Source: Haloimpatiens lingqiaonensis
GTDB lineage: Bacteria; Bacillota; Clostridia; Clostridiales; Clostridiaceae
Assembly: GCF_044502415.1 (NCBI RefSeq)
Contig: NZ_CP172402.1
DNA: 64,000 nucleotides
Strand: one strand, 5' to 3'
The notes beneath the pieces are model-generated. The model saw nothing but the letters and a program-made list of their open reading frames with translations, did no database searches and had not been told where the DNA came from. The position numbers and the translations under genes were made by a program. Below, piece by piece: positions 1 to 8,868 of the stretch (position 1 is the first letter of the stretch; every line of letters starts with the position of its first letter).

Positions 1-1
1 T

Positions 2-268
2 GCCACATTAATCGCTGCTATAGCTACCTATTATATAGGTAAAACTAATTTTAAATACAATAAACTTTTAGCACCATTACCAGCGGTTATATCCAATGCA
101 ATAATTATAGGTCTTATGCTAAAATATCTATATGTACCGGATATGCCACTATGGCTTATATCCCTTGAAGTTGCCTGGGGTGAAGCCCTTTGTTGCTACG
201 GATTGGGCCTTCCACTATTAGAAGTTTTTCAAAAGAATCCTGTATTGAAAAAGTTTATAGGTAAGTAA
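2..268 (+). CDS. queT: QueT-family queuosine precursor transporter, C-terminal part
   Basis: The window opens inside this gene; only the last 88 codons are present and the start lies to the left. The visible part has two hydrophobic segments around the motif LPAVISNAIIIGLML, followed by LEVAWGEALCCYGLGLPLL, which is the C-terminal pattern of QueT membrane proteins. The family is thought to import queuine or preQ precursors for tRNA modification and is often under a preQ1 riboswitch, but any such leader is outside the window. The gene ends in TAA and converges on the ABC transporter genes, with a hairpin terminator between them. The family call rests on the C-terminus only. Confidence 0.75.
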   Translation, partial: ATLIAAIATYYIGKTNFKYNKLLAPLPAVISNAIIIGLMLKYLYVPDMPLWLISLEVAWGEALCCYGLGLPLLEVFQKNPVLKKFIGK

Positions 269-368
269 GAGTTAAGTACGAGGTAAGAACTAATAAGTAA
301 GAGTTAATAAGTAAAAGTTAAGGATAAAACTCTAGGGGTTTTTATAATTAATTTGTAAGTAAGAGATA

Positions 369-403
369 CTGAAAAAAATTCAGCTTTGCTGAATTTTTTT
401 CAG
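369..403. terminator. Bidirectional terminator between queT and the ABC operon
   Basis: A near-perfect hairpin with a 15-bp stem (arms at about 370-384 and 388-402) has A- and T-runs inside the stem, so it can end transcription from both sides. It sits between convergent genes. Degenerate repeats of the type taagtaagag fill 265-365, and a short ctagcacctag-like tract follows the hairpin. Confidence 0.75.
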
Positions 404-437
404 CACCTAGCACCTAATTCTACATACCATACCGTGT

Positions 438-1226
438 TTATGCAAACAAAACACTGTCGCTTATGGCATTTTCAAGTTTTTTAAATTCATCTAAAAGCTT
501 ATCTGCAGTTAAATTTTTCTTTTCATTTCCCCTTATATCCATAACCACCTGTCCCTTATGGATCATTATAAGCCTGTTTCCCATTTTTATGGCATCATTT
601 AAATTATGAGTTACCATTAAAGTAGTTATTTTATTTTTTTCTACTATGTCACTTGTTATATCCATTATTATCTCTGAGGTTTTAGGGTCTATAGCAGCAG
701 TGTGCTCATCTAGTAATAAAAGTTTAGGCTTTGCCATTACCGCCATTATAAGAGAAAGAGCTTGTCTTTGACCTCCAGATAAAAGTCCTACTTTATTGTG
801 TAATTTGTTTTCTAAACCTATGTTTAATTTTGAAAGAGTTTCCTTAAACATATTTATGTTATTTTTATTTATAGCAAAGGAGAAATTAAATTTCTTTCCC
901 TTATTATACGCCATGGACATGTTCTCTAATATAGTCATATTTGGTGATACACCTAGTGAAGGATTTTGAAATACCCTGCCTATTTGCTTAGTTCTTTTAT
1001 ATTCAGGTAATCTAGAAATTTCCGAACCATTTAATATTATGGAACCTTCAGTTAAATCTATATTTCCAGACACTATATTTAAAAGGGTTGATTTACCTGC
1101 CCCATTACTGCCTATTATACTTATAAAATCGCCCTCTTCTACCTTTAAGTTAAAATTATTAAATAATACATTTTCATTAACTGTCCCCTTATTAAACACT
1201 TTGTATAGATTTTTTATCTGAAGCAC
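438..1226 (-). CDS. ABC transporter ATP-binding protein (COG1101 type)
   Basis: This is the ATPase of a three-gene importer with the two genes upstream. It has Walker A GSNGAGKST, the signature LSGGQRQALS and Walker B LLLLDEH, with the switch histidine in VTHNL. The family (COG1101, with permease COG4120 and binding protein COG2984) includes the tryptophan-type TrpXYZ systems of other Firmicutes. The longest frame begins at 1235, but that codon overlaps the ribosome site GGAGGTG; a GTG at 1226, eight bases downstream of GGAGG, is the better start, giving 262 residues. The gene overlaps the 3' end of the permease gene by about 35 bases, consistent with translational coupling. The solute is not certain; an amino acid is likely. 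Confidence 0.85.
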   Translation of the reverse strand: MLQIKNLYKVFNKGTVNENVLFNNFNLKVEEGDFISIIGSNGAGKSTLLNIVSGNIDLTEGSIILNGSEISRLPEYKRTKQIGRVFQNPSLGVSPNMTILENMSMAYNKGKKFNFSFAINKNNINMFKETLSKLNIGLENKLHNKVGLLSGGQRQALSLIMAVMAKPKLLLLDEHTAAIDPKTSEIIMDITSDIVEKNKITTLMVTHNLNDAIKMGNRLIMIHKGQVVMDIRGNEKKNLTADKLLDEFKKLENAISDSVLFA

Positions 1227-2124
1227 TAGAAGCACCTCCTTCTTTACACTTAAATGCCTTTATTAAGCTGAATCCTGCAAATCTTAAACTAAAATTTCTA
1301 CAACTTATATTATTAAGGGATAAAGCTATTACTACAATAACAGCGGTAATTAGTTTTAAGTCTGTAGGTGGAAGTCCTAGTTTTAAAGCCAAGGCTATTA
1401 CACCTTTATACAATACTGCACCAAGTATTGCCATGGTACTTCCCTTTACAAAATTAAATTTTTCTAAAATAGATTCTCCCATAATAACTGAGGCTAGTCC
1501 CATAACCACAATACCTGTACCCATACCTACATCTGAAAATCCCTGATATTGAGCAGTAACAGCACCACATAGGGACACTAATCCATTAGAAATCATAAGT
1601 CCTACAACCTTAATAAAATCCTTGTTTACCCCTAGCAAAGTTACTAATTGTTCATTATCCCCTGTAACTCTCAAAATAAATCCCAATTTAGTTTTTAAAA
1701 ATAAATCCACTATAAGTTTAGTTGCCCCTGACAATATTAAAATTATAAATATAGGTGCTAACGATAAGTTAAATATAGTTTTTTGACCAAACAAAGGTAT
1801 ATTAGATTTCTCCATTATCCTCAAATTTATGGAATAAAGAGATATCATCACAAGTATTCCAGACAAAAGATTGGTAATTTTAAATTTCACATGAAGTATG
1901 CCTGTAACAGCCCCTGCCATAACTCCACCTAATGTAGCTAACGCACATGCTGCAAATGGATTCATGCCTTTAAGTATTGCCACTGCCGCTATGGCTGCTC
2001 CTAAAGGGAATGTGCCCTCTACAGAAAGATCTGGAAAATCTAAAATCTTATATGTTATATAAACACCTATGGATGCCATGGCAAATATAATGCCCTGCTC
2101 CAAAATATTTAATAAAAAGTCCAT
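1192..2124 (-). CDS. ABC transporter permease (COG4120 type)
   Basis: A 310-residue integral membrane protein made almost entirely of hydrophobic helices, with the early motif DFPDLSVEGTFPLGAA typical of the COG4120 permeases, which are distantly related to LivH-type permeases. It forms the membrane channel for the adjacent ATPase and lipoprotein. Its ATG overlaps the stop of the binding-protein gene (TAATG), and its own 3' end overlaps the ATPase gene, so the three genes are one tightly coupled operon on the minus strand. The last 20 residues are hydrophilic (KCKEGGASSASDKK). Confidence 0.85.
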   Translation of the reverse strand: MDFLLNILEQGIIFAMASIGVYITYKILDFPDLSVEGTFPLGAAIAAVAILKGMNPFAACALATLGGVMAGAVTGILHVKFKITNLLSGILVMISLYSINLRIMEKSNIPLFGQKTIFNLSLAPIFIILILSGATKLIVDLFLKTKLGFILRVTGDNEQLVTLLGVNKDFIKVVGLMISNGLVSLCGAVTAQYQGFSDVGMGTGIVVMGLASVIMGESILEKFNFVKGSTMAILGAVLYKGVIALALKLGLPPTDLKLITAVIVVIALSLNNISCRNFSLRFAGFSLIKAFKCKEGGASSASDKKSIQSV

Positions 2125-3140
2125 TAATGTACACCCCCAGTAACTATCTGAGCCTTTTCTTCAAGTTCTTTAGGTATACTGATATTAAGTTTTTCACATG
2201 CGTCTTTATTTATTACAGTACTAGTATCTTTAGATGTCTGTATAGACATTTCTTCTACATTTTTACCATTTATAATGTCCACTGCCATAATTCCTGTTTG
2301 AAAACCTAATTTATAATAATCTATTCCATTGGCAGCCACAGCTCCTGCCTTAACATGAGCGCTTTCCGCCCCTATAATAGGTATATTTCTTTTATAACAT
2401 TCATTTACCACTAATGGCATAGAAGAAACTATTGTATTATCTGTTGGAACATATAATACATCTATCTTTCCCACTATTGAATTTAGCGACTGAGCCACTT
2501 CATTTACATTAGTTACTCCTGATGTTTTAATATTAAATCCAAATTTCTCTGCAGCTTTTTTAATATCTTTCACTTGAAGCTCTGAATTTTTTTCACTGGT
2601 ATTATATACAACCCCAATGGTTTTTGCCCTTGGAATTATATCTTTTATAAGCTGTAGCTGTTTATCTATAGATACGCTATCTGAAGTACCTGTTACATTT
2701 GTTGAAGGTACCTCTAAAGATTTCACTAATCCAGATTGTACAGGATCTGTAACTGCAGTTATTAATATTGGTTTTTCTTTTATAACATTAAATGCTGATT
2801 GTGCACAAGGCGTCGCAATTGCAAAGATTAAATCTTCATTTTTAGACGCAAAATTTTGTGCTATGGTTTGAGTTGTTGCCATATCTCCTTGGGCATTTTG
2901 AAAATCCACTTTGATATTCTTATTTTCCTCATATCCCTTGGACTTCAATGCATCCATAAATCCCTTTCTAGCAGATTCCAAAGCTGGATGCTCCACAAAT
3001 TGAGAAATGCCAATGTTTATAATCTTTTTATCCTTTAAAGTTTTTTGTGATTGAGAGGCGCCTATGTTTTTGCATCCTCCTAAAAATGACAGGCTCACCA
3101 AAAAAGCCATAAGACATGAAAGTTTTTTCTTTCCTACCAT
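2124..3140 (-). CDS. ABC transporter substrate-binding lipoprotein (COG2984 type)
   Basis: A 338-residue periplasmic-binding-type lipoprotein. The N-terminus is a signal peptide ending in the lipobox LGGC, and the mature part begins with an Ile-rich strand (IINIGISQFVEHPAL) typical of the DUF534/COG2984 family. An upstream TTG at 3155 is possible, but the GGAGG site is spaced 8 bases from the ATG at 3140, which I take as the start. It is the first gene of the importer operon and lies behind a leader of about 370 nt with a promoter and terminator. Family members carry amino acids such as tryptophan or tyrosine; the HutP gene next door makes histidine worth testing, but that is inference. Confidence 0.85.
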   Translation of the reverse strand: MVGKKKLSCLMAFLVSLSFLGGCKNIGASQSQKTLKDKKIINIGISQFVEHPALESARKGFMDALKSKGYEENKNIKVDFQNAQGDMATTQTIAQNFASKNEDLIFAIATPCAQSAFNVIKEKPILITAVTDPVQSGLVKSLEVPSTNVTGTSDSVSIDKQLQLIKDIIPRAKTIGVVYNTSEKNSELQVKDIKKAAEKFGFNIKTSGVTNVNEVAQSLNSIVGKIDVLYVPTDNTIVSSMPLVVNECYKRNIPIIGAESAHVKAGAVAANGIDYYKLGFQTGIMAVDIINGKNVEEMSIQTSKDTSTVINKDACEKLNISIPKELEEKAQIVTGGVH

Positions 3141-3177
3141 ACTACCATCCTCCAAATATAAATTTTTTTATAAAAAA

Positions 3178-3202
3178 AACTCTCTATTAGAATTAGAGAG
3201 TT
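3178..3202 (-). terminator. Leader terminator (attenuator) before the ABC operon
   Basis: On the minus strand the arms AAACTCTCTA and TAGAGAGTTT form a 10-bp stem followed directly by a run of eight T. It lies between the promoter at 3530-3558 and the first gene of the operon, with the ribosome site just after it. A strong terminator inside a 5' leader implies regulation by premature termination. Confidence 0.8.
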
Positions 3203-3523
3203 TATTTATCATATACAAACAAAACCCTATACTATAAGGGCTTAATTGCAATTTTTACACCTTACCATACCTACCTGCAACATTAATTTGCACATTAATT
3301 TCATGGTGACATTAATTTTATAGCGGTTTAATTACAATTCTAATAAAACAATAAATTCTCCTACAATACTACAATCCTACAATATTAATTTAATCCTACA
3401 AAATCTACTTTCTCCACAGGCTAATAAGAATTTATTCCTGAGAGAGCTACAATTCTAATTTTATATTTAATCCTTCATCCATTTGCTTCTGCTAAAGTGA
3501 AGACCTTTTAATTAAAAATTATG
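3203..3523 (-). promoter_or_regulatory. Long leader RNA with spaced UAG triplets, candidate HutP target
   Basis: About 320 nt between the predicted transcription start (near 3523) and the terminator. Read on the minus strand it carries UAG at 3363-3361, 3371-3369 and 3379-3377 (8-nt period), at 3398-3396 and 3407-3405 (9-nt period), and another pair at 3449-3447 and 3457-3455 (8-nt period). There are also three copies of AAATTAATGT around 3286-3320 and a hairpin near 3415-3446. I could not match it to a T-box (no GGTGGNACCGCG core) or to a known riboswitch. HutP of Bacillus binds three UAG triplets spaced by four bases; here the spacers are five or six. Binding by the adjacent HutP is inference. 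Confidence 0.5.
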
Positions 3524-3529
3524 TTTATT

Positions 3530-3558
3530 ATTCTATAATATTGTTTCAAAATTGTCAA
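3530..3558 (-). promoter_or_regulatory. Sigma-A promoter for the ABC importer operon
   Basis: On the minus strand a perfect -35 TTGACA (3553-3558) and a -10 TAGAAT (3530-3535) are separated by 17 bases. It starts transcription about 370 nt upstream of the binding-protein gene, just after the hutP stop codon, so the importer can be transcribed apart from hutP. Confidence 0.75.
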
Positions 3559-3598
3559 TATTATATTTTTGAACTCTACCATTGATAATATATTTTTA

Positions 3599-4018
3599 CT
3601 ACTCTTTTGGTATAGCTCTGTGCCCAAGTCCTATGGCTATTTCATTTAAATGCAAAAGTCCTATACTCATAAATATAGTGACACATAAGTGTTCTCCACT
3701 TCTTGCTATGCCAATTTTACCGCCCACATTCAATCCACTAGCCTTTTGAAGCACTTGAATTAGTGCTTCCTTAGTGGCACCTATTACGGCTCCGTCATAT
3801 AGATGAGAATTTTCTGGAATCAAACCACCCTTTTTAGAAGCTACAAGAGCTCTCTCTATAATTTTAGACATGGTATTGTTTATATTACCACCAATATTTA
3901 CAGCTGTAGTTAGTATATCTTTTTTTCTAAATATATCTTCCAGCTCTTTTTCTTCTTCCCTTTTAGATATGCTCATTTCAATAGCTGCCTTTGCCACATC
4001 CATACTATCTAAATCCAT
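3599..4018 (-). CDS. hutP: HutP-family RNA-binding antiterminator
   Basis: A 139-residue HutP-family protein. The C-terminus GLLHLNEIAIGLGHRAIPK is the hallmark of clostridial HutP proteins. In Bacillus subtilis HutP, activated by L-histidine and Mg2+, binds UAG-triplet RNA and disrupts the terminator ahead of the histidine-degradation genes. No hut catabolic genes are in this window; the next genes downstream on the same strand are an ABC importer with a terminator-bearing, UAG-rich leader. The ribosome site GTGAGG precedes the ATG by about 8 bases. The N-terminal 35 residues are highly charged (SISKREEEKELED). The family call is strong; ligand and target are not shown by sequence alone. Confidence 0.88.
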   Translation of the reverse strand: MDLDSMDVAKAAIEMSISKREEEKELEDIFRKKDILTTAVNIGGNINNTMSKIIERALVASKKGGLIPENSHLYDGAVIGATKEALIQVLQKASGLNVGGKIGIARSGEHLCVTIFMSIGLLHLNEIAIGLGHRAIPKE

Positions 4019-4220
4019 AAATTCAACCTCACAATTCTTTTTTAATCAAATTTCGTACATAAATTTTAAACTATATAATGTTTTTCAACTACGAAAGTTC
4101 AATTTATATTATAATCCAATAATACAATAAATCCTATGGTAATTTTATAACCTTTAAATAAATAACAAAATTTCACTTAAAATTTATATTACAAACTTAA
4201 TTTAATTATAATTTTACTCT

Positions 4221-4253
4221 TTAACACCTCATATAATTATATGGGGGTGTTAA
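4221..4253 (+). promoter_or_regulatory. Inverted repeat over the ribosome site of the L,D-transpeptidase gene
   Basis: The arms TTAACACCTCATATA and TATATGGGGGTGTTAA form an almost perfect hairpin ending three bases before the GTG start. The only purine-rich ribosome site (the GGGGG tract) is inside the right arm, so folding would hide it. This may be an operator or a translational switch. Confidence 0.5.
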
Positions 4254-4256
4254 AGG

Positions 4257-4964
4257 GTGAAGAGATTTAAAGGTTATTTTGTATTTATAATTATAATATT
4301 AATTATAGTTTTATCTTTTTTTATATTTTTTAAGAAAAATTCTAAAAAAGTTTCTGGGGTAAATATAAAAGGTTATGAGTCTAAAAAACCTATAGTTATA
4401 GTGGTGGATTTAGAAGCTAATACTTTAGGGGTTTTTCAAAAGGATAAATTGTTGAAAACTTATACAGTAGCTGGCGGTAAACCCTCTACCCCATCTCCCA
4501 TAGGTACTTGGACTATCATAAGTAAAGATACTTGGGGAGAAGGCTTTGGGGGGCGCTGGATGGGTTTCAATGTTCCCTGGGGTAAATATGGTATACATGG
4601 TACTGATAAACCAGGCTCCATAGGCTGGAGTTCCTCCCATGGATGTATAAGAATGAGAAACAACGATGTTAAGGAGCTTTATAAAATAACTCCTCACGGC
4701 ACCAAAGTTATAATAAATGGTGGTCCTTATGGAAATTTTGGTTCCTATTTAAGGCCTTTAGAGCCTGGCATGAGAGGCTCCGATGTGTATGAAGTTCAAA
4801 AATATTTAAAGGAAAAAGGATACTATAATGGAAATCCTGATGGCGTTTACGGTGAGAGAATGAAAGCAATAGTCCATAAGTTTCAAAAGGACAATAAGCT
4901 TCCCATATCCAATATCATAAATGCTGCATTTTATAAAAAATTAGGCATAGAGCTTGAGGAATAA
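4257..4964 (+). CDS. L,D-transpeptidase with C-terminal peptidoglycan-binding domain
   Basis: A 235-residue exported cell-wall enzyme. Residues 8-27 are a membrane anchor/signal segment. The YkuD domain (about 45-155) has the catalytic signature IGWSSSHGCIRM with its active cysteine and the upstream HGTDKPG. After it, about 165-230, is a PG_binding_1 domain (LRPLEPGMRGSDVYEVQKYL). The enzyme should form 3-3 cross-links or attach groups in peptidoglycan; a spore or envelope role is possible. Translation starts at GTG 4257. It converges on the ABC exporter genes, with a hairpin between. Confidence 0.9.
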   Translation: MKRFKGYFVFIIIILIIVLSFFIFFKKNSKKVSGVNIKGYESKKPIVIVVDLEANTLGVFQKDKLLKTYTVAGGKPSTPSPIGTWTIISKDTWGEGFGGRWMGFNVPWGKYGIHGTDKPGSIGWSSSHGCIRMRNNDVKELYKITPHGTKVIINGGPYGNFGSYLRPLEPGMRGSDVYEVQKYLKEKGYYNGNPDGVYGERMKAIVHKFQKDNKLPISNIINAAFYKKLGIELEE

Positions 4965-4981
4965 CTAAAAAAACAATAAGT

Positions 4982-5021
4982 GGCTGTGGCACTAAAAATT
5001 AAATTCTTTAATGCCACAGCC
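4982..5021. terminator. Terminator between ldt and the ABC exporter
   Basis: Perfect 10-bp arms GGCTGTGGCA and TGCCACAGCC. On the minus strand the stem is followed by a T-rich tail, so it mainly serves the exporter operon, whose stop codon is four bases away. Confidence 0.75.
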
Positions 5022-5024
5022 CCG

Positions 5025-7619
5025 TTATTCTTCCATCCTTATATTTTCAATTAAACTTTCATTTTTTATACGTCTTAGAGGGAAATAAGATGAAATTAAA
5101 GCTATGAGCATAGCACCTGCTGCAGCTATACCTATGAATTTCCAAGGTATTGTCCACTGGAACCCTCTTATATTGCCTATCATTTTTCCTAGAGCATAAC
5201 TTAAGCCGCTTCCTATGAAAGATCCTAGTATGGCACTTATAATACCATAAAGAACTCCCTCTAAATAAACCATCTTTTTCACTTGTTTTGCTGTCATTCC
5301 TATGGCTTCTAAGGCTGCAATTTCTCTTTTTCTAAGCATTAAATTAGTACTTATAGTATTGACTATATTTAAGCTGCTTATTAAAGCTATTACGGTTATA
5401 AAACCATATAAGAATATTTTCATTATCAAGTCTGATTTTCTCATATTCTCCAGCATTTCCTTTGTATCCATAAATGACACCCTTTTATCTGCTTTAACAA
5501 ATTCTTTAAGGCTTTTTGTAACACTATCTCTATCAGCATTTTTATCTAAAATTATGTCCATAGAATGATAAGTATTGTCTTTTTTAATTTCTTTAAACAA
5601 TTTTTCTGTAGTTATTACAACTATTCCTCCATCAGGCACAAATTTACCTATTGGACTCTCTTTTAATATTCCAACTACCTTTACCTTATTGGTATTATTT
5701 GAATTGGTTCCACCATATTTTCCTATTTCTATTTCATCTCCAACCTTAAAATCAGTAATATTAATCATAGAAGTTTTTTTAGCTTTTTCATCATATACCA
5801 CTGAATTTTGTACTACTAATACTCCTCTTTCATCATTCATTATTTTTTCATCTATTTTTCCGCTAACTAATTTTTCCTTACAAAGTTTTAACTGTTCATT
5901 ATCAAATCCCTTAAATGTTGTAAATACTTTAGCATTCTTTCCTTTTTCCTCTTGATCATGTCTATTATTTAAATAAATTTTATTTACTTTTTCTTTTGAA
6001 ACTTCTGTAAAATAATTATTATCTTCAAATAATCTATATACTTTATCCACTCCAGTTATACTTTTTACCTTTTCATATTCCTTATCTGAAAATCCCTTAT
6101 TAGTTGGCGCCTGTATAGATAATGTATAATCTTGATAAGAATGCTTTTTAAAACTGTTAAATTCTTCGCCAAAATCCAACATGCTACCAAATACTATGAA
6201 TAAAACTATACTTATAATCATAGAACCTATGGTTACAATAAATCTTTTTCTATTTAATTTAATATTTTTATAGGCTATTTCACCTTCTACTTTAAATATC
6301 TTATTTACAAGAAAATTACTTTTTATCCTTCTTACTTTTCCCTTTTTATTGCCTAAATTGTTTCTTATAGCCTCTAGAGGCGATATTCTAGAAGCAGTTA
6401 AAGCTGGTTTAATTGATGATATATACACTGTTAGCAATGCAACTAATGAACTTATTATCAATACTTTAGGTGATACCACTGTTATAAACTCTATATTTAT
6501 CATATCTCCTAAAATCATCTTAATTACTATAAACAATATTTTCATAGCAAATATTCCACTTATAAGTCCTATAGGAATAGATACTAAACTTAAAACCGAT
6601 GCTTCCCTAAAAACAATCTTTCTTATTTGTTTAGGTGTAGCCCCCATAGATCTCAATATACCAAATTGCTTTATCCTCTCTATAACAGATATTTGAAAAA
6701 TATTGTATATAACCAAGATAGTACATACAATTATTATAGAAACTATAAAAGCAACTATGGTAAACATGGATTTATTAATATTTTTATCCTTGCTTCTTCC
6801 TTCTAATGTCAACAAATAGTGATTATAATTTACTTTTTCATCCTCTTTTTCATCACTAGATAATTTTAAATTACTCATAATCTCTTTTACATATTTTTCA
6901 ACATCTTTTTTCTTCTTTACTTGTGTAAACGCATTGTACTTTTTATCCTTTTGGTAATCATCAATAAAAGTTAATCCCCTGGCTCTTTCATTGTATTGTG
7001 AATAAAATTTATCACTTATTATACCTGTTAATATAAAATCTTTTTTAACCCCTTCTCTATACTCTCTTTCAATTGGAACTCCCTCTTCTTCTTTTGAAGG
7101 ATTTTTCTTTTCAAGAAATCCACCCAAATCCAAAGTTATCTTATCTCCCACTTTTATCCCCTTTGGAAGATACTCTAAAGCCCACTCCTCAATAGCAATT
7201 TCATTTGAATTTTTAGGAATTCTTCCTTCTTTTAATTCAGTAGGCAGCATATTTAATGCTTCCTTATCAACTGCCTCAATTTCTATATATTTATATTGAG
7301 GCATTGCCTCTTCTTCAACTTCTTGTTTTGTAGCTTGATAAATTTTACTCTTTCCTAATTCTCCTACAATACCAACTTTATCTGTATCCACATGATTTTT
7401 TATCTTATTAATCTCATCATAACCTACATCTTTAAACATCACATGATAATCAGCTTCATTCTTTTTTATAGATTCTATTTCACTTTGCCTAAAACTAACT
7501 AAAAGCGTTCCCACTGCACATATTAAAGCCACTGAAAGTATTATTCCAACAGAGGTCAATATGGTTCTTTTCTTTTGATTTTTTAAATATCTTTTAGTTA
7601 TGTCTAAATAACTCTTCAT
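5025..7619 (-). CDS. FtsX/MacB-type ABC transporter permease, 864 aa
   Basis: A large permease with the layout helix, about 230-residue extracytoplasmic domain, three-helix FtsX core, a second helix and extracellular domain, and a final three-helix FtsX core (the last ending LRRIKNESLIENIRMEE). This duplicated FtsX layout is that of MacB/BceB-like exporters and of lipoprotein- or peptide-handling systems. Its ATG overlaps the stop of the ATPase gene (TAATG), so both are cotranslated. A two-component system lies about 0.6 kb upstream on the same strand, a pairing common for antimicrobial-peptide sensing and resistance modules. The substrate is unknown. Confidence 0.88.
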   Translation of the reverse strand: MKSYLDITKRYLKNQKKRTILTSVGIILSVALICAVGTLLVSFRQSEIESIKKNEADYHVMFKDVGYDEINKIKNHVDTDKVGIVGELGKSKIYQATKQEVEEEAMPQYKYIEIEAVDKEALNMLPTELKEGRIPKNSNEIAIEEWALEYLPKGIKVGDKITLDLGGFLEKKNPSKEEEGVPIEREYREGVKKDFILTGIISDKFYSQYNERARGLTFIDDYQKDKKYNAFTQVKKKKDVEKYVKEIMSNLKLSSDEKEDEKVNYNHYLLTLEGRSKDKNINKSMFTIVAFIVSIIIVCTILVIYNIFQISVIERIKQFGILRSMGATPKQIRKIVFREASVLSLVSIPIGLISGIFAMKILFIVIKMILGDMINIEFITVVSPKVLIISSLVALLTVYISSIKPALTASRISPLEAIRNNLGNKKGKVRRIKSNFLVNKIFKVEGEIAYKNIKLNRKRFIVTIGSMIISIVLFIVFGSMLDFGEEFNSFKKHSYQDYTLSIQAPTNKGFSDKEYEKVKSITGVDKVYRLFEDNNYFTEVSKEKVNKIYLNNRHDQEEKGKNAKVFTTFKGFDNEQLKLCKEKLVSGKIDEKIMNDERGVLVVQNSVVYDEKAKKTSMINITDFKVGDEIEIGKYGGTNSNNTNKVKVVGILKESPIGKFVPDGGIVVITTEKLFKEIKKDNTYHSMDIILDKNADRDSVTKSLKEFVKADKRVSFMDTKEMLENMRKSDLIMKIFLYGFITVIALISSLNIVNTISTNLMLRKREIAALEAIGMTAKQVKKMVYLEGVLYGIISAILGSFIGSGLSYALGKMIGNIRGFQWTIPWKFIGIAAAGAMLIALISSYFPLRRIKNESLIENIRMEE

Positions 7620-8299
7620 TACCTTACCACCTCATCTTTAACTATAACCCCATCTGCCATGTGGATAATTCTATCTGCTTGGGAAGCTATATTTAAATCA
7701 TGAGTTATGATTATTAGGGTTTGATTATATTTTCTTACAGAAAATTTCAAAAGCTCTATAATTTCCTTAGAATTTTTACTATCTAAATTTCCAGTAGGCT
7801 CGTCCGCAAGTATTATAGAAGGCTTGTAGGCTAATGCTCTTCCTATGGACACCCTCTGCTGCTGCCCCCCTGATAATTCTGATGGCAAGTGATCCAATCT
7901 ATCTCTTAATCCTAATATATCTATTAATTCATTCATATACTTTTCATCTGGCCTTTTATAATCCAATAAAAGTGGCATCATCATATTTTCCTCAGCTGTT
8001 AAAACAGGTATTAAATTATAAAACTGAAATATGAATCCAACCTTCCTTCTTCTAAATATAGCTAGCTTCTCTTCTTTAAGTTTAGAAATATTAACCCCAT
8101 CTATAATAATTTCTCCTTCTGTTGGCTTATCTACTCCCCCAAGCATATGAAGAAGAGTACTCTTTCCAGAACCACTAGCCCCTACTACTGCTACAAATTC
8201 TCCCTTGTTTATGGTTATATTGGCATTTTTTAAGGCCTCTACTTTTATTTCCCCTTTTCCATAGGTCTTAGTAAGACCCTGTGTTTTTAAAATTTCCAT
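7619..8299 (-). CDS. MacB/LolD-type ABC transporter ATP-binding protein
   Basis: A 226-residue ATPase with Walker A GASGSGKST, signature LSGGQQQRVSIGRAL and Walker B ILADEPTGNLD, all exactly as in the MacB/LolD/FtsE branch. It powers the adjacent permease. The ribosome site GGAGG stands 7 bases before the ATG. The two genes form an operon ended by the hairpin at 4982-5021. Confidence 0.92.
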   Translation of the reverse strand: MEILKTQGLTKTYGKGEIKVEALKNANITINKGEFVAVVGASGSGKSTLLHMLGGVDKPTEGEIIIDGVNISKLKEEKLAIFRRRKVGFIFQFYNLIPVLTAEENMMMPLLLDYKRPDEKYMNELIDILGLRDRLDHLPSELSGGQQQRVSIGRALAYKPSIILADEPTGNLDSKNSKEIIELLKFSVRKYNQTLIIITHDLNIASQADRIIHMADGVIVKDEVVR

Positions 8300-8430
8300 G
8301 AATATTCCTCCTGCTCATTATTTTCTCTTAACCTTATGCTTCTATGATAACAGACATTTCTTACATATAAGTGAATTTATTTCTTACAATTTTGTAAGAA
8401 AGGGAATATGTTGTGAAGTAAGTGCCGTAG

Positions 8431-8497
8431 GAAAAAACTGCCTTTAATTCCGTGATAAAATTGAAATTTTGGACTGTGAACAGTACGCTAAGAACTA
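8431..8497. repeat. Half copy of the 235-bp palindrome family
   Basis: The 5' arm (ctgcctttaattccgtgata... through ggactgtgaacagtacgct) matches the outer arm of the full palindromes at 14877, 24561, 27604 and 35652, but the partner arm is missing. It runs directly into short tandem repeats. Confidence 0.8.
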
Positions 8498-8509
8498 AGG
8501 AACAAGGGA

Positions 8510-8722
8510 CAATTGAAAATTGACAATTGACAATGGACAATTGAGAATTAAGTAAGAAGTAAAAGATTAGGTACTGGGTACTGGGTACTAGGTACTAGGT
8601 GCTAGGGAAAATATAGAAATATCAAATATCAATTATCAATTAATGTTGAAATTCCTATGGAATTTCTTAAATTTAGAATTTATGGGGGAAGCACGAATTG
8701 ACAATTGACAATTGACAATGGA
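8510..8722. repeat. Heptamer-type tandem repeats between exporter and histidine kinase
   Basis: The gap 8300-8892 has no gene. It holds three classes of 7-bp repeats: TTGACAA-type (8513-8541 and 8696-8727), GTACTGG/GTACTAG-type (8574-8604) and ATCAAAT-type (8620-8640). A small palindrome (gttgaaattcctatggaatttc) lies between them. Two hairpins follow at 8762 and 8869. Confidence 0.8.
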
Positions 8723-8761
8723 CAATGAAGGAAGTTTTTCTTACAGAAAAACTAAAATTTT

Positions 8762-8802
8762 AAAAGACCTAAACATAGAATTTATCTATATTTAGGTCTT
8801 TT
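8762..8802. terminator. Hairpin terminator
   Basis: Arms AAAAGACCTAAA and TTTAGGTCTTTT with a 17-nt loop; T-runs on both strands. It lies downstream of the histidine kinase gene on the minus strand and is probably its terminator. Confidence 0.65.
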
Positions 8803-8868
8803 TCTGTTTTTAATTTTAGTTTTGCATTAGCAAAACATCCATAATTGTCAATTGTCAATTGTCAATTA

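Noticed and set aside
3203..3523. T-box riboswitch for the amino-acid importer leader
   Set aside because: Terminator and length fit, but the GGTGGNACCGCG core and antiterminator pairing could not be found on the minus strand.
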